Assembly: GCF_918697865.1 (NCBI RefSeq)
Contig: NZ_CAKKMV010000011.1
Location: forward strand, 147,297 to 211,296
Reading direction: 5' to 3'
DNA from: Massilia sp. Bi118
GTDB taxonomy: Bacteria; Pseudomonadota; Gammaproteobacteria; Burkholderiales; Burkholderiaceae_D
DNA: 64,000 nt
The stretch's first letter is position 1. Each line of letters begins with the position of its first letter. The position numbers and the translations under genes are program-made. A model generated the notes under the pieces. It had not been told where the DNA came from and did not search any database. It was given only the letters and a program-made list of their open reading frames with translations. Shown piece by piece: positions 16,940-25,352 of the stretch.

Positions 16940-17344
16940 ATGGGCTTCAAGGACATCTCCCAGATCGCCGGTTCGGCGATGGCGGCGCAGTCGGTGCGCC
17001 TGAACACGATCGCCAGCAACCTGGCCAACGCCGACGTCTCGGCCGGCTCCGAGGCCGAAGCCTACCGCGCCCGCAAACCGGTGTTCGCGGCGGTGATGGA
17101 CAATGCCGCCGGCGGCGGCGTGCGCGTGCTGGACGTGGTGCAAAGCGCCGAGCCGCTGCGCCGCGTGCACGAGCCGGACAATCCCAAGGCCGACGCCGAA
17201 GGCATGGTCTATTACACCAACGTCAACGAAGTGGCCGAGATGGCGGACATGATGTCGGCCTCGCGCGCCTTCGAGACCAACGTCGAGGTGCTGGGCCGCA
17301 TCAAGGGCATGCAGCAATTGCTGCTGAAGCTGGGAGAAGGCTGA
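16940..17344 (+). CDS. flgC: Flagellar proximal rod protein FlgC
   Basis: Rod subunit of 134 residues. N-terminal SAMAAQSVRLNTIASNLANADV and C-terminal YYTNVNEVAEMADMMSASRAFETNVEVL match FlgC. It starts 5 bases after flgB and shares TGATG with flgD. Confidence 0.95.
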   Translation: MGFKDISQIAGSAMAAQSVRLNTIASNLANADVSAGSEAEAYRARKPVFAAVMDNAAGGGVRVLDVVQSAEPLRRVHEPDNPKADAEGMVYYTNVNEVAEMADMMSASRAFETNVEVLGRIKGMQQLLLKLGEG

Positions 17345-18009
17345 TGGTCACCACCACCTCCACCACCAATAGCCAGTTCAACACTGGCGCCAAGGGCACC
17401 GACAAGGTGGCGGCCCAGGCGGGCACCAACGAAAACCGCGACATGTTCACCAAGCTGCTGGTCGCGCAGATCCAGAACCAGGATCCGCTGGCGCCGCAGG
17501 ACCCGACCACCTACGTCAACCAGCTGTCGCAGCTGTCCCAGACCGAGTCCCTGCAGAACCTGTCCCAGATGACCAGCGCCAACGCCAGCATCCTGCAGAG
17601 CATGCAGACCCTGGCCATGGGCAGCCAGGTCGGCTCGGAAGTCACGGTGGCCACCGATACCCTCAAGCTGGACGGCGGCACGGTCCGCGGCAGCATCCAG
17701 CTGAACGGCGCCAGCAGCGCCACCTCGCTGGTGCTGACCGGCCAGGATGGCCAGCAGCACACGATCGAACTGGGCGCCCACGGCTCCGGTTCGCAAAGCT
17801 TCACGATCGATCCGGATGCCCTTGGCCTGCCTCCGGGAACCTATGCGATCCAGGCCAGGCCGTCGGACGGCACCTCCCCGCAGATCGAAGTCGCGGCACG
17901 CCTCAACAGCGTGCGCGTCGCGAACGGCGGCGTGGTGCTGCAGGTGGCGAACATCGGCGAGGTCACCCCCTCGTCCATCACCGGCTTCAACGGTAAAACC
18001 GAATCTTAA
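17344..18009 (+). CDS. flgD: Flagellar hook cap/assembly protein FlgD
   Basis: Scaffold for hook polymerisation. The 221-residue product has the FlgD N-terminal motif (MFTKLLVAQIQNQDPLAPQDPTTYVNQLSQLSQTESLQNL). An Ig-like C-terminal FlgD domain follows (LVLTGQDGQQHTIELGAHGSGSQSFTID). ATG at 17344 overlaps the flgC stop by one base. Confidence 0.94.
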   Translation: MVTTTSTTNSQFNTGAKGTDKVAAQAGTNENRDMFTKLLVAQIQNQDPLAPQDPTTYVNQLSQLSQTESLQNLSQMTSANASILQSMQTLAMGSQVGSEVTVATDTLKLDGGTVRGSIQLNGASSATSLVLTGQDGQQHTIELGAHGSGSQSFTIDPDALGLPPGTYAIQARPSDGTSPQIEVAARLNSVRVANGGVVLQVANIGEVTPSSITGFNGKTES

Positions 18010-18025
18010 AGAACAAGGAATCGAC

Positions 18026-19213
18026 ATGAGCTTCGACATCGCACTTTCCGGCATCCAGGCCATCAACGAATCGCTGAACACGACCTCCAACAACATCGCC
18101 AACGCCGCCACCTACGGCTTCAAGAGCAGCCGCGCGAACTTCGCGTCGGTCTACGCCGGCACCTCGGCGAACGGCGTGGAGGTCGGCTCGCTGACCCAGA
18201 CCATCGGCCAGAACGGCTCGACCCAGACCACCGGCCGCGGCCTCGACGCCGCCATCGACGGCCGCGGCTTCTTCGTCAGCCGCGACCCGCAGGGCGGCAT
18301 GACCTATACCCGCGTCGGCATCTTCTCGACCGACACCAAGGGCTATCTGATCGACAGCAACGGCAAGAAGGTGCAAGGCTACGGCCCGTCCAAGGGCGGC
18401 GCGCTGGGCGCGATGGGCGACATCCAGGTGCCGACCGGCCAGATCGACGCTTCGCCGACCACCGGCATCGCCTTCGTCGGCAACCTGTCCGCCGACTGGA
18501 CCGCGCCGAAGACTCCCACCTTCGATCCGAAGGACTCGACCAGCTACAACATGGTCAAGCAGTCGATCGTCTACGACTCGCTGGGCTCGCAGCACACCGT
18601 GTCGCAGTTCTTCGTGAAGACCGCGTCCGACACCGTCACCGTCCACTACAAGTTCGACGACGGCGCAGCGGAAGCGACCACCAAGGACCTGAAATTCGAC
18701 GCCAAGGGCCAGCTGGTCACCGGCACCACGCCGGCTTCGCTGACCCTGACCCCGGCCGGCGGCGCCAACCCGGTCGCCTTCACCGTCGACTACAGCGGCA
18801 CCACCAAGTTCGCCGGCGAAGCCACCACCACCACCAACCGCAGCGACGGCTACGCCTCGGGCGCGTTCATCGGCGTCGAACTGGCATCGGACGGCTCGCT
18901 GGTCGCCAAGTACAGCAACGACCAGTCGCAGGTGGTCGGCACCGTCGCCATCGCCACCTTCGCCAACGAAGGCGCCCTGCAGTCCATCAGCGACACCAGC
19001 TGGACCGCCAACGCCGATTCCGGCGCCGCCCTGTACAACGTCCCTGGCGTGGGCCTGTCGGGCAAGCTGTCCACCGGCGCACTGGAAGGCTCGAACGTCG
19101 ACATCACCTCGGAGCTGGTCGGCCTGATGACCTCGCAGCGCAACTACCAGGCCAACTCGAAGGTGCTGACCACCGAGAGCCAGATGATGCAGTCGCTGAT
19201 GCAGGCGCTGTAA
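18026..19213 (+). CDS. flgE: Flagellar hook protein FlgE
   Basis: Structural protein of the hook, 395 residues. The N-terminal ALSGIQAINESLNTTSNNIANAATYGFKSSRANF motif and C-terminal STGALEGSNVDITSELVGLMTSQRNYQANSKVLTTESQMMQSLMQAL are diagnostic. The central variable domain is Thr/Asp-rich. ATG 18026 follows CAAGGAA. Confidence 0.96.
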   Translation: MSFDIALSGIQAINESLNTTSNNIANAATYGFKSSRANFASVYAGTSANGVEVGSLTQTIGQNGSTQTTGRGLDAAIDGRGFFVSRDPQGGMTYTRVGIFSTDTKGYLIDSNGKKVQGYGPSKGGALGAMGDIQVPTGQIDASPTTGIAFVGNLSADWTAPKTPTFDPKDSTSYNMVKQSIVYDSLGSQHTVSQFFVKTASDTVTVHYKFDDGAAEATTKDLKFDAKGQLVTGTTPASLTLTPAGGANPVAFTVDYSGTTKFAGEATTTTNRSDGYASGAFIGVELASDGSLVAKYSNDQSQVVGTVAIATFANEGALQSISDTSWTANADSGAALYNVPGVGLSGKLSTGALEGSNVDITSELVGLMTSQRNYQANSKVLTTESQMMQSLMQAL

Positions 19214-19216
19214 TCG

Positions 19217-19942
19217 ATGGACAAGCTCATCTTCACCGCCGTCTCCGGCGCCGAGCGCCTGCTGCGATCGCAGCAGGTCCACGCCAACAATCTGGCGAAC
19301 ATGGACACCGCCGGCTTCCGCGCCAGCATGGAAGTGGCGGCTAACCGCGAACTCGCCGGCTTCGGCTACGACGACCGCCACCTGTCGACCATGCAGGCCG
19401 ACACCGTCTCGACCCGCGCCGGCGCGGTGCGCGAAACCGGGCGCCCGCTGGACGTGGCGATCGGCGGCCAGGGTTATCTGGCGGTGCAGTACGGCGACAG
19501 CGAAGCCTATACCCGCTCGGGCGAGATCGATATCGGCGCCGACGGCGCGCTGTCGGTGCACGGCCGCGCGCTGCTGGGCGAAGGCGGCCCGATCACCCTG
19601 CCGCCGCATACCGCAGTGGAGATCGGTACCGACGGCACCATCTCGGTGCTGACCGAAGGCGCGACCCAGATGCAGGTGGTCGACAAGCTGAAGCTCGTGA
19701 ACGCTGAAGGCGCGGAGCTGACCAAGAACGAGGCCGGCCTGATCGTCACCCGCGACGGCGCCCAGCTGGCGGCCGACCCGGCGGTCAGCGTCAAGCCGCG
19801 CGCCCTCGAAGGCTCGAACGTCTCGGCGGTCGAGGAGATGGTCGCGACCATGAGCCTGAACCGCAGTTTCGAAATCCAGATGCGCCTGTTCAAGGCCAGC
19901 GACAGCATGAATGAAGCGGGCAACCGTCTCATCGGCGCTTAA
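19217..19942 (+). CDS. flgF: Flagellar proximal rod protein FlgF
   Basis: Rod subunit of 241 residues with the N-motif LLRSQQVHANNLANMDTAGFRASME. It has the central DVAIGGQGYLAVQYGDSEAYTRSGE and C-terminal ALEGSNVSAVEEMVATMSLNRSFEIQMRL. A hairpin-forming repeat follows before flgG. Confidence 0.94.
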   Translation: MDKLIFTAVSGAERLLRSQQVHANNLANMDTAGFRASMEVAANRELAGFGYDDRHLSTMQADTVSTRAGAVRETGRPLDVAIGGQGYLAVQYGDSEAYTRSGEIDIGADGALSVHGRALLGEGGPITLPPHTAVEIGTDGTISVLTEGATQMQVVDKLKLVNAEGAELTKNEAGLIVTRDGAQLAADPAVSVKPRALEGSNVSAVEEMVATMSLNRSFEIQMRLFKASDSMNEAGNRLIGA

Positions 19943-19952
19943 TCATAATCAG

Positions 19953-19995
19953 ATGGGGTCAGAGCCCACCCGAGAAAACCGGGCTCTGACCCCAT
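19953..19995. repeat. Perfect 15-base inverted repeat, GGGGTCAGAGC family
   Basis: ATGGGGTCAGAGCCC at 19953-19967 is exactly inverted at 19981-19995 with a 13-base loop. It lies in the flgF-flgG gap inside the operon, so the mRNA would form a very stable hairpin. There is no T-run, so it is not a standard terminator. The GGGGTCAGAGC core recurs at 50676-50850, and a related form lies at 40066-40112. Confidence 0.85.
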
Positions 19996-20011
19996 GAACA
20001 AGGAATAGCCC

Positions 20012-20797
20012 ATGAATCCAGCAATGTGGATCAGCAAGACCGGTGTGCAGGCCCAGGACGCGAAACTGCAGGCCATCGCCAACAACCTGGCGAACGTGAA
20101 CACCGTCGGCTTCAAGCGCGACCGCGTGGTTTTCGAAGACCTGTTCTACCAGGTCGACAAGCAGCCGGGCGCCCAGACCGCGGACAACACCGTCTCGAAC
20201 GGCGTCCAGCTGGGTAACGGCACCCACATCGTCGGCACCCAGAAGGTCTTCACCAACGGTAGCCTCCAGACCACCGGCCAGTCGCTCGACGTGGCGATCT
20301 CCGGCAACGGCTTCCTGCAGGTGCGCCGTCCGGACGGCCAGCCGGCCTATACCCGCGCCGGCCAGCTGCAGGTCGACGCCAACGGCGTGATGACCAACGC
20401 CCAGGGCCTGCCGCTGGTGCCGCAGATCACCGTACCGAATACCGCGACCGGCATCACCATCGGCGCCAACGGCATGGTCAGCGCGACCATGCCGGGCCAG
20501 ACCGCCCCGCAGGAACTCGGCCAGCTGACGCTGACCACCTTCGTCAACCCGGCCGGCCTGCTGGCGCTCGGTGAGAACCTGTTCCAGGAAACCACCGCCA
20601 GCGGCAACCCGAACGAAGGCCAGCCCGGCACCGGCGGCTTCGGCACCCTGAAACAGGGTTCGCTGGAAGGCTCGAACGTGCAGGTCGTCGAAGAGATGGT
20701 CGACATGATCGCCGCCCAGCGCACCTACGAGATGAACACCAAGGTGCTGTCGGCTGCCGACAATATGCTGCAGTACCTGGCTTCCGCTTCGCGTTAA
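20012..20797 (+). CDS. flgG: Flagellar distal rod protein FlgG
   Basis: Distal rod subunit, 261 residues, a typical length. Motifs are WISKTGVQAQDAKLQAIANNLANVNTVGFKRDRVVFEDLFYQ, DVAISGNGFLQVRRPDGQPAYTRAGQ and the C-terminal SLEGSNVQVVEEMVDMIAAQRTYEMNTKVLSAADNMLQYL. AAGGA precedes the ATG just after the repeat hairpin. Confidence 0.96.
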   Translation: MNPAMWISKTGVQAQDAKLQAIANNLANVNTVGFKRDRVVFEDLFYQVDKQPGAQTADNTVSNGVQLGNGTHIVGTQKVFTNGSLQTTGQSLDVAISGNGFLQVRRPDGQPAYTRAGQLQVDANGVMTNAQGLPLVPQITVPNTATGITIGANGMVSATMPGQTAPQELGQLTLTTFVNPAGLLALGENLFQETTASGNPNEGQPGTGGFGTLKQGSLEGSNVQVVEEMVDMIAAQRTYEMNTKVLSAADNMLQYLASASR

Positions 20798-20810
20798 TCT
20801 ATCTATTCTT

Positions 20811-21476
20811 ATGATCCGCTTGATCACCGCGGCAGCCGCCGCAACGCTGCTGCTCGCGGGCTGCGCCTCGAAAGTCCCGCTGAACAATCCGAAGCCGGCC
20901 GACGAAACGCTGGCCCTGCCGAAGGCATCGACCGTCCGCGCCGGCGTCTCCGGCGGCGTGTTCTCGGCCGATACCGTGTCGCTGACCTCGGACGCGCGCG
21001 CCTTCCGCGTCGGCGACGTCGTCACCGTCCTGCTGCAGGAAACCACGCAAGCCAGCAAGAAGGCCGGCACCAGCTTTTCCAAAGGCTCGAGCGTCGGCGT
21101 GAACCCGGTCACGGCGCTGGGCAAGACCTTCGGCCGCACCGGCATCGACGTCAGCGCCGACCGCAGCTTCCAGGGCGACGCCACCAGCACCCAGCAGAAC
21201 GCGCTGACCGGCGCCGTCACCGTGATCGTGCAGGAAGTGCTGCCCAACGGCCTGCTGCGCGTGGCCGGCGAAAAGCGCCTGCAGCTGAACCAGGGCGAGG
21301 AATTCCTGCGCCTGGCCGGCTACCTGCGCGCCGCCGACATCGACAACGACAACCAGGTGTCCTCGCTGCGCGTGGCGAATGCCCGCATCGCCTACTCCGG
21401 CCAAGGTTCGCTGGCCGACGCCAACCAGCCTGGCTGGCTGACCCGGTTCTTCACCGGTCCGCTGATGCCCTTCTAA
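20811..21476 (+). CDS. flgH: Flagellar L-ring lipoprotein FlgH
   Basis: Outer-membrane ring protein, 221 residues. The signal peptide ends in a lipobox with Cys18 (LLLAGC). Family motifs include [76 protein letters not shown] and a C-terminal WLTRFF. It is followed by flgI in the same operon. Confidence 0.95.
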   Translation: MIRLITAAAAATLLLAGCASKVPLNNPKPADETLALPKASTVRAGVSGGVFSADTVSLTSDARAFRVGDVVTVLLQETTQASKKAGTSFSKGSSVGVNPVTALGKTFGRTGIDVSADRSFQGDATSTQQNALTGAVTVIVQEVLPNGLLRVAGEKRLQLNQGEEFLRLAGYLRAADIDNDNQVSSLRVANARIAYSGQGSLADANQPGWLTRFFTGPLMPF

Positions 21477-21484
21477 GGTTCGAC

Positions 21485-22660
21485 ATGACTCGAATTTCAG
21501 TAACAGCTTCGATTTTCCGTATCGCTTCCGCGCTGCTGGCGGCGGCCATCGCCCTGCCCTCCTTCGCCGCGCCGGCCGCCGTGGCGCGCCCGGCAGCCGC
21601 AGCCGCCCTGCCGCAGACCCGCATGCAGCCGCTGCGCAATCTGGCCAGCGTCGAAGGCGTGCGCGAGAATCCGCTGGTCGGCTACGGCCTGGTCGTCGGC
21701 CTGAACGGCAGCGGCGACTCGACCCAGGTGAAGTATTCGAGCCAGTCGGTCGTCAACATGCTCAAGCAGTTCGGCGTCAAGCTGCCGGAAGGCCAGGATG
21801 CGAAGAACAAGAACGTCGCTGCCGTGATGGTGTCGGCCGTGTTCCCGCCGGGTTACCGCCGCGGCCAGGCGATCGACGTGACCGTGTCCTCGCTGGGCGA
21901 TGCGAAAAGCCTGCGCGGCGGCACCCTGCTGCTGACCCAGATGCGCGCGGCCGACAATGAGGTCTATGCGCTGGCCCAGGGCAACCTGGTGGTCGGCGGC
22001 CTGTCCGCCTCCGGCAAGAGCGGTTCCTCGGTTACGGTCAACACCCCGACCGGCGGCCGCATCCCGAACGGCGCCCAGATCGAGCGCGAGATCCCGACCG
22101 ATTTCTCGACCCGTCAGCAGGTCGTGCTGCGCCTGCGCCACCCGAACTTCGACACCGCCACCAACGTCGTCGAGGCCATCAACCGCCGCTACGGCCAGGT
22201 CGCGACCACCGCCGACGGCACCAGCGTCGAAGTGATTGCGCCGACCAATCCGACCGAGCGCGTAGCCTTCGTGGCCAAGCTGGAAAACATGCCGGTCGAA
22301 GCCGGCCTGGAAGTGCCGAAGGTCGTGTTCAACTCGCGCACGGGCACCGTGGTGATCTCCGACGGCCTGCGCGTGAAGTCGGCCGCCATCACCCATGGCG
22401 CGCTCAAGGTCGTGATCTCGGAAAGCTCGATGGTCAGCCAGCCGGGTCCCTTCTCGAAGGGCCAGACGCAGGTGACGCCGCAATCGAAGGTCAGCGTGGA
22501 CCAGGGCTCGGGCCAGATGTTCCACTGGCCGGCCGGCGCCAAGCTGCAGACCATCATCGACGTGGTCAACAGCCTGGGCGCGTCGCCGGACGACATCATG
22601 GCGATCCTGCAGGCGCTGGACCAGGCCGGCGCAATCGAAGGCGAACTGGTGGTGATCTGA
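21485..22660 (+). CDS. flgI: Flagellar P-ring protein FlgI
   Basis: Periplasmic ring protein, 391 residues with an extended Ala-rich Sec signal region (about 1-45). The conserved core starts [31 protein letters not shown] and includes [40 protein letters not shown]. The C-terminal end contains [29 protein letters not shown]. It stops two bases before flgJ. Confidence 0.96.
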   Translation: MTRISVTASIFRIASALLAAAIALPSFAAPAAVARPAAAAALPQTRMQPLRNLASVEGVRENPLVGYGLVVGLNGSGDSTQVKYSSQSVVNMLKQFGVKLPEGQDAKNKNVAAVMVSAVFPPGYRRGQAIDVTVSSLGDAKSLRGGTLLLTQMRAADNEVYALAQGNLVVGGLSASGKSGSSVTVNTPTGGRIPNGAQIEREIPTDFSTRQQVVLRLRHPNFDTATNVVEAINRRYGQVATTADGTSVEVIAPTNPTERVAFVAKLENMPVEAGLEVPKVVFNSRTGTVVISDGLRVKSAAITHGALKVVISESSMVSQPGPFSKGQTQVTPQSKVSVDQGSGQMFHWPAGAKLQTIIDVVNSLGASPDDIMAILQALDQAGAIEGELVVI

Positions 22661-22662
22661 TC

Positions 22663-23010
22663 ATGCTCGACAAACTGAACCCGCTGAACGCACAGGCGCA
22701 AGCCGCCGAGTCCTCCGCTCTGGAAAAAGTGGCGCGCGCCGCCGACAAGCCCGATCCTGCCTATGTCAAGCAGGCCACCAAGGCCGCGGTCGAATTCGAA
22801 AGCTTCTTCATCCAGAACATGCTGCACCAGATGCGCGAAAGCGCGAAGACCCTGGCGCCCGAAGACAGCCCGACCAAGGACCCGGTCAACAGCGACATGA
22901 TCGACATGGCCGACAAACTGCTGTCCGGCCACATGGCGGGCCAGCGCGCTTTCGGCGTGGCGGACGCGATTCTCAAACAATTGTTGCCGCAGGGACTTAA
23001 TAAAGGCTGA
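22663..23010 (+). CDS. flgJ: Single-domain FlgJ (rod-binding/rod-cap domain only)
   Basis: A 115-residue protein equal to just the N-terminal domain of FlgJ, with AAVEFESFFIQNMLHQMRES, DSPTKDPVNSDMIDMADKLLSGHMAGQRAFGVADAILKQL. In most betaproteobacterial primary flagella FlgJ also carries a muramidase domain. Here that enzyme is a separate gene at 15052-15786. It probably caps the growing rod. The position between flgI and flgK is standard. Confidence 0.92.
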   Translation: MLDKLNPLNAQAQAAESSALEKVARAADKPDPAYVKQATKAAVEFESFFIQNMLHQMRESAKTLAPEDSPTKDPVNSDMIDMADKLLSGHMAGQRAFGVADAILKQLLPQGLNKG

Positions 23011-23057
23011 TGAACGGTCGCCTGTAGTTACTGATACCGCACAAGAAAGACGCGCAC

Positions 23058-24428
23058 ATGAGCATCCTGAACAACGCACTGTCCGGCGCCCTGGCCTCCC
23101 AGCTGGCACTCTCCTCGAGCAGCCAGAACATCGCCAACCTGCAGACCAAGGGCTATACCCGCCAGGCTGCGCTGCTGAGCGCCGTCGCGCCGGCGGCCGG
23201 CTCGACCCAGGCCGGCAATGGCGTGCGCATCACCTCGCTGCTGCGCTTCTCGGACAACTACAAGACCCAACAGCTGTGGCGCACCGCGTCCGACCTCGGC
23301 CAGCATGCCCAGACCCAGCCCTACATGACCCAGCTGGAAACCGTGATGGGCAACGACGACGCCAACCTGTCCGGCGGCATCGACAAATTCTTCGCGGCCC
23401 TGAACGCGGTGGCCGGCGTCGACCCGACCTCGACCCCGCTGCGACAGCAGGTCGTGACCGCGGCCGGCCTGCTGGCCCAGCGTTTCAATAGCCTGAACAA
23501 CGTCTACAACTCGCAGCTGCAGTCGGTGCGCCAGCAGCGCACCGCGATCGTCGACTCGGCCAACACCGCGATCGCCGCGATCGCCTCGCTGAACGGCCGC
23601 ATCGCCAACGCCAACGCCACCGGCAGCAATGCTTCCTCGCTGATCGACCAGCGCGACCAGGCGATCGACAGCCTGGCCAGCCAGATGGGCCTCGAAGTCA
23701 GCGACCAGCCGGACGGCACCCGCAACGTCTCGCTGAAGACCGGCCAGGCGCTGGTGCTGGGCGGCGTGGCCGGCAAGCTGGCCGTCAGCGGCGGCGCCGA
23801 CCAGGCCTTCAGCCTGACCTTCGCCGGCACCACCTTCGACCTCGACGTGACCCGCGCCGGCGGCCAGCTGGGCGGCCTCACGACCTACGAGAAGGACGTG
23901 CTGCTGCCGATGCAGAACAACGTGGCCGAGATGGCCAGGCAGATCGCCGACAAGGTCAACGCCCAGCTGGCGCTCGGCAAGACCATGGACGGCAACCCGG
24001 GCAAGCCGCTGTTCGTCTACAACACCGGCAGCACCTCGAACATGCTGCAGGTGGCGAGCGGCTTCCAGACCGCCGACCTGGCCTTCTCCGGCGACGGCAC
24101 GCCCGGCGATACCGGCAACCTGCAGAAGCTGGCCGACATCAAGAACCAGACCCTCACCCTCACCGGCCTCGGCTCGGTGCTGCTGAGCGACGCCGACACC
24201 CAGCTGGTCGGCAAGCTGGCCGTCGACAGCCAGCAGAACAAGGGCGCGCTCGACACCTTCCAGACCATGCGCCAGCAGGCCGAGGCGGACTGGCAGTCGA
24301 CCAGCGGCGTCAACCAGGACGAAGAAGCGGTGAACCTGGTCGAATACCAGAATATGTACCAGGCCAACATGAAGGTGATGTCGGTCGCGAACGCGCTGTT
24401 CGACGCCACCCTGGCGATGATGGGCTAA
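23058..24428 (+). CDS. flgK: Hook-filament junction protein FlgK (HAP1)
   Basis: Junction protein of 456 residues, shorter than enteric FlgK (about 550), as lateral forms often are. The N-motif is LSGALASQLALSSSSQNIANLQTKGYTRQAAL, followed by a DKFFAALNAVAGVDPTSTPLRQQVV region. The C-terminal STSGVNQDEEAVNLVEYQNMYQANMKVMSVANALFDATLAMMG is diagnostic. It follows flgJ after a 47-base gap. Confidence 0.95.
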   Translation: MSILNNALSGALASQLALSSSSQNIANLQTKGYTRQAALLSAVAPAAGSTQAGNGVRITSLLRFSDNYKTQQLWRTASDLGQHAQTQPYMTQLETVMGNDDANLSGGIDKFFAALNAVAGVDPTSTPLRQQVVTAAGLLAQRFNSLNNVYNSQLQSVRQQRTAIVDSANTAIAAIASLNGRIANANATGSNASSLIDQRDQAIDSLASQMGLEVSDQPDGTRNVSLKTGQALVLGGVAGKLAVSGGADQAFSLTFAGTTFDLDVTRAGGQLGGLTTYEKDVLLPMQNNVAEMARQIADKVNAQLALGKTMDGNPGKPLFVYNTGSTSNMLQVASGFQTADLAFSGDGTPGDTGNLQKLADIKNQTLTLTGLGSVLLSDADTQLVGKLAVDSQQNKGALDTFQTMRQQAEADWQSTSGVNQDEEAVNLVEYQNMYQANMKVMSVANALFDATLAMMG

Positions 24429-24440
24429 AGGAAGAAGATC

Positions 24441-25352
24441 ATGCGTATCGCAACCGCGCAATACCAGGCGATGATGAATGCATCGCTGCAGAAGAACCAG
24501 ACCCGCATCACCGAACTGACCGAGCAGATGGCCAACGGTAACCGCATCCAGGTGCCGTCCGACGATCCGGTCGACAGCGTGCGCATCTCGCGCCTGAAGC
24601 GCGAGGAGGCCGCCATCGACCAGTACCGCGACAACATCGCCGCGGTCAGCCAGCGCATGTCGAAGAACGAAGGCTACCTGAGCAACATGGTCAACGACAT
24701 GAACTCGGGCCGCGACCTGCTGGTCTGGGCCGCCGACGGCTCGAACGCCCCCGACGACCTGAACGCGATGGTGACTTCGCTGACCGCCCTGCGCGACAGC
24801 CTGATGTACACCGCGAATTCGGTCGACCAGGAAGGCCGCACCATCTTCGCCGGCACCGTCACCAATGCCAGGCCGATCGCCTTCGACGCCGGCGCCCCGC
24901 TGGGCTCGCGCTACAGCTACGCCGGCAATACCAACGACCAGACCGTGGTGGTCGGCAACGGCATCACCCAGGTCGCGAACCAGAACGTGAATGGCCTGGA
25001 AAAGCTGCTGAACCAGCTCGACCAGACCATCGCCACGCTGTCGGCGCCGGGCGTGAGCGCCAACGACCCGGCCGTGCGCACGGTCGTCTCGAACAACCTG
25101 GACGGCTTCGACGACGCCATGGATCTGTTGTCGGGCAAGATCGCCGTGCTCGGCGGCCAGCAGAACATCCTCAAGACGATCGACGCCAACCACGAGAACG
25201 TCAGCCTGTCTAACCAGATGGCGATCACCAACATCGGCCAGCTCGACGTCGGCGCCGCCGCGATCGAATTGAACGGCTATTCGACCGCACTTCAGGCAAG
25301 CTACAAGGCATACAGCAAGATCGGTAATCTCTCCCTGTTCGCAGCGCTCTGA
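24441..25352 (+). CDS. flgL: Hook-filament junction protein FlgL (HAP3)
   Basis: Junction protein of 303 residues with a flagellin-like N-terminus (MRIATAQYQAMMNASLQKNQTRITELTEQMANGNRIQVPSDDPVDSVRISRLKREEAAIDQYRDNI). The C-terminal ALQASYKAYSKIGNLSLFAAL is also typical. It shares TGATG with the following gene. Confidence 0.95.
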   Translation: MRIATAQYQAMMNASLQKNQTRITELTEQMANGNRIQVPSDDPVDSVRISRLKREEAAIDQYRDNIAAVSQRMSKNEGYLSNMVNDMNSGRDLLVWAADGSNAPDDLNAMVTSLTALRDSLMYTANSVDQEGRTIFAGTVTNARPIAFDAGAPLGSRYSYAGNTNDQTVVVGNGITQVANQNVNGLEKLLNQLDQTIATLSAPGVSANDPAVRTVVSNNLDGFDDAMDLLSGKIAVLGGQQNILKTIDANHENVSLSNQMAITNIGQLDVGAAAIELNGYSTALQASYKAYSKIGNLSLFAAL

